A DNA stretch of 14,816 nt from Clostridia bacterium (GTDB lineage Bacteria; Bacillota; Clostridia; UMGS1810), in NCBI GenBank assembly GCA_017503945.1, contig JAFVSB010000104.1:1-14816 (forward strand), read 5' to 3'. Positions 13,856 through 14,816 of this stretch are shown here, one piece after another. The notes beneath the pieces are model-generated. The model searched no databases. It saw only the letters and a list, made by a program, of their open reading frames with translations, and was not told the DNA's origin. Each line of letters opens with the position of its first letter. The first letter of the stretch is position 1. Both the position numbers and the translations under genes were made by a program.

Positions 13856-13897
13856 TCTAAATTACTCCTCTCTGCACAACTTGTATTTATCCTATAA

Positions 13898-13926
13898 ATG
13901 ATATCATAACTAACAAAGTTTGTCAA
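13898..13926 (-). promoter_or_regulatory. Promoter of carB
   Basis: Reading leftward: a perfect -35 TTGACA (13921-13926), a 17-base spacer and -10 TATCAT (13898-13903) preceded by TGA (extended -10). It lies about 240 bases upstream of the carB start and just upstream of the leader peptide's Shine-Dalgarno, so the leader is transcribed. The rest of the 325-base gap between carB and the next gene (13927-13983) is AT-rich and shows nothing else I can support. Confidence 0.75.
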
Positions 13927-13983
13927 TAAAAATATTACTGAAAATGCATGGAAAATTTCTTTTTTTATGGAATAATACGCTTA

Positions 13984-14816
13984 TCATTTCATAATTCTGC
14001 TTTGATATGATGCAAGGTCAAGGCCAAAAATCTGAACGACCGATAGTTTGTCACTCATGGCAATGTCATGCGGTGTAACAATGATGCCTTTATCTTGGTC
14101 AATATCCACTCCCTGTGACTTATATGCCTGCCAGACAATATGTGAACAGTGAGAAGATGACGGAGTTTTTTCATCGCTTTTGTCCTTTTTCACTACTCCC
14201 GCAAAGATATTATATTCAATGCCCACAAGATTCTCCCTTGCATAGGTGCTTGCCTTTTGGGCAAGGTCATCATCGGGATATCTGAGCACAACAAATGACG
14301 GATAACTCCCCCACTGCCTTATATTTCCAAGCTCAGATACATTGCCGACAGATTTGTGCTCTAATATCTCGCCTTTTTCAGCATTGGTAACAATAGCCGC
14401 ATGACCATGGCGCCAATCGCAGGTGTGAGTGTTGAAGGTGATGAGAATATCACCGTTTTTTACAGGCACAAGCTCAGTTGCCGAGGCTGTGTTTCTCTCC
14501 TCGGCAGTAAGTGGAAAAAATATGTAGTTCCTTTTGTTTTCAGGTTCAGCAAAATACTTCTCATTTAGCTTGAGAAGCAAATCAGTATTTTGTGAATTTA
14601 TCAAATCTCTTGCAATTTGCGGCGATACGCCGGTTTGCCTGAAAACAAATTCCAGATCTGTATCAGACACATTTTTGGAATCGATAATATGAGTGATGTC
14701 TTCTTTGGAATATGATGGCGAATGAAAAACACCCAGAGCACAATGTATGTGTCTTGCACAAAGGATTGCAAGAATTATAAAAACAATCCCATAAAGCTTT
14801 ATTCTGTAAATCTTCA
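13984..14816 (-). CDS. Secreted or anchored YiiX/YycO-like permuted NlpC/P60 (papain-fold) protein, start at or beyond right edge
   Basis: The frame is open to the right edge, giving at least 276 residues. The first visible residues, KIYRIKLYGIVFIILAILCA, form a basic start plus hydrophobic core, i.e. a signal peptide or anchor, and the last two bases of the window would complete an ATG if the next base is T; the true start is therefore probably at 14817. A GTG at 14670 would cut off this signal and is unlikely. The domain shows the circularly permuted papain order: GDILITF, then WRHGHAAIV with the candidate catalytic His138, then SSHCSHIVWQAYKSQG with the candidate Cys223 (numbering from the first full codon in the window). 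Such proteins are cysteine amidases or peptidases acting on cell-wall peptides or lipids. Its upstream neighbour is unseen, and no terminator is evident before the carB promoter. Confidence 0.8.
   Translation of the reverse strand, partial: KIYRIKLYGIVFIILAILCARHIHCALGVFHSPSYSKEDITHIIDSKNVSDTDLEFVFRQTGVSPQIARDLINSQNTDLLLKLNEKYFAEPENKRNYIFFPLTAEERNTASATELVPVKNGDILITFNTHTCDWRHGHAAIVTNAEKGEILEHKSVGNVSELGNIRQWGSYPSFVVLRYPDDDLAQKASTYARENLVGIEYNIFAGVVKKDKSDEKTPSSSHCSHIVWQAYKSQGVDIDQDKGIIVTPHDIAMSDKLSVVQIFGLDLASYQSRIMK

Larger units (their letters stand above)
13697..13891 (-). promoter_or_regulatory. carB leader RNA with alternative pairings (attenuator)
   Basis: From a predicted start near 13891 the leader holds four arms. 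Arm 1 UAAUCCC (13851-13845) pairs perfectly with arm 2 GGGAUUA (13804-13798). Arm 2 can instead pair, with one bulged A, with arm 3 UAACCCG (starting 13744), which is the 5' side of the terminator; arm 3 otherwise pairs with arm 4 CGGGGUU (13707-13701). Between arms 1 and 2 is a small hairpin, GUG(U)CAAU/AUUGCAC. The 1:2 fold permits termination, the 2:3 fold prevents it. This is the usual logic of an attenuator; the signal is unknown. I did not find a convincing PyrR site. Confidence 0.6.

Noticed and set aside
13829..13858. TTGACA on the + strand inside the carB leader
   Set aside because: No -10 box at 16-18 bases and no rightward gene follows; it is the complement of the leader hairpin.
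13865..13880. Possible PyrR binding site (CAGAGAGG) at the start of the carB leader
   Set aside because: The core matches the PyrR loop, but the flanks do not form the required stem and the consensus CC/GGY bases are missing. The same bases serve better as the Shine-Dalgarno of the leader ORF.
1..14816. CRISPR arrays, toxin-antitoxin or phage-defence genes
   Set aside because: No spaced direct repeats and no such protein motifs were seen on either strand.

Overview
The window is a stretch of low-to-mid GC chromosome from an anaerobic Firmicute, most likely a gut-type Clostridia of the Oscillospiraceae/Ruminococcaceae kind. This rests on AGGAGG-type ribosome binding sites, sigma-A-like promoters with extended -10 boxes, DUF5685 and PepSY proteins, and a purine pathway in which bifunctional PurH is replaced by a stand-alone AICAR transformylase plus a PurO-type IMP cyclohydrolase. 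The taxonomic placement is inference. There is no rRNA, tRNA, CRISPR array or prophage.

Left part (1-2796). A leftward pair, rnz (RNase Z) followed after 4 bases by the N-terminal five-helix part of an LTA-synthase-like protein that runs off the left edge, is divergent from a rightward THUMP-type RNA methyltransferase gene. Both directions have recognisable promoters. A bidirectional terminator (2763-2796) closes the methyltransferase gene and faces the next leftward operon.

Middle part (2800-6734). Six leftward genes with small gaps, probably one operon: DUF5685 protein, J-domain protein with a cysteine-rich tail, small multi-spanning membrane protein, DUF4380-like mutarotase-fold protein, VOC/glyoxalase-fold protein, PepSY protein. 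A promoter lies upstream of the first gene, divergent from a strong promoter for rodA (6884-8002). Paired terminators and small hairpins lie between rodA and the purine genes.

Right part (8123-14816). This is the nucleotide-biosynthesis section, all leftward. purO and purH (10040 to 8123) are controlled by a ZTP/ZMP (pfl) riboswitch fused to an intrinsic terminator; ZMP (AICAR) is the substrate of the purH product, so the control is substrate induction. Between the riboswitch and the best promoter sits a 273-bp element with 26-bp terminal inverted repeats (10174-10446), very likely a MITE or structured RNA element, placed at the predicted transcription start. carB (large subunit of carbamoyl phosphate synthetase) has its own consensus promoter and a leader of about 230 nt with mutually exclusive pairings, an intrinsic terminator and a short, cysteine-rich leader ORF with a good Shine-Dalgarno: an attenuator I cannot match to a known class. 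At the right edge is a secreted YiiX/NlpC-P60-like permuted papain-fold protein whose start codon appears to straddle the window end.

The most interesting items are the TIR element inserted in the riboswitch leader, the carB attenuator with its leader peptide, and the uncharacterised DUF5685/J-protein/membrane-protein cluster.
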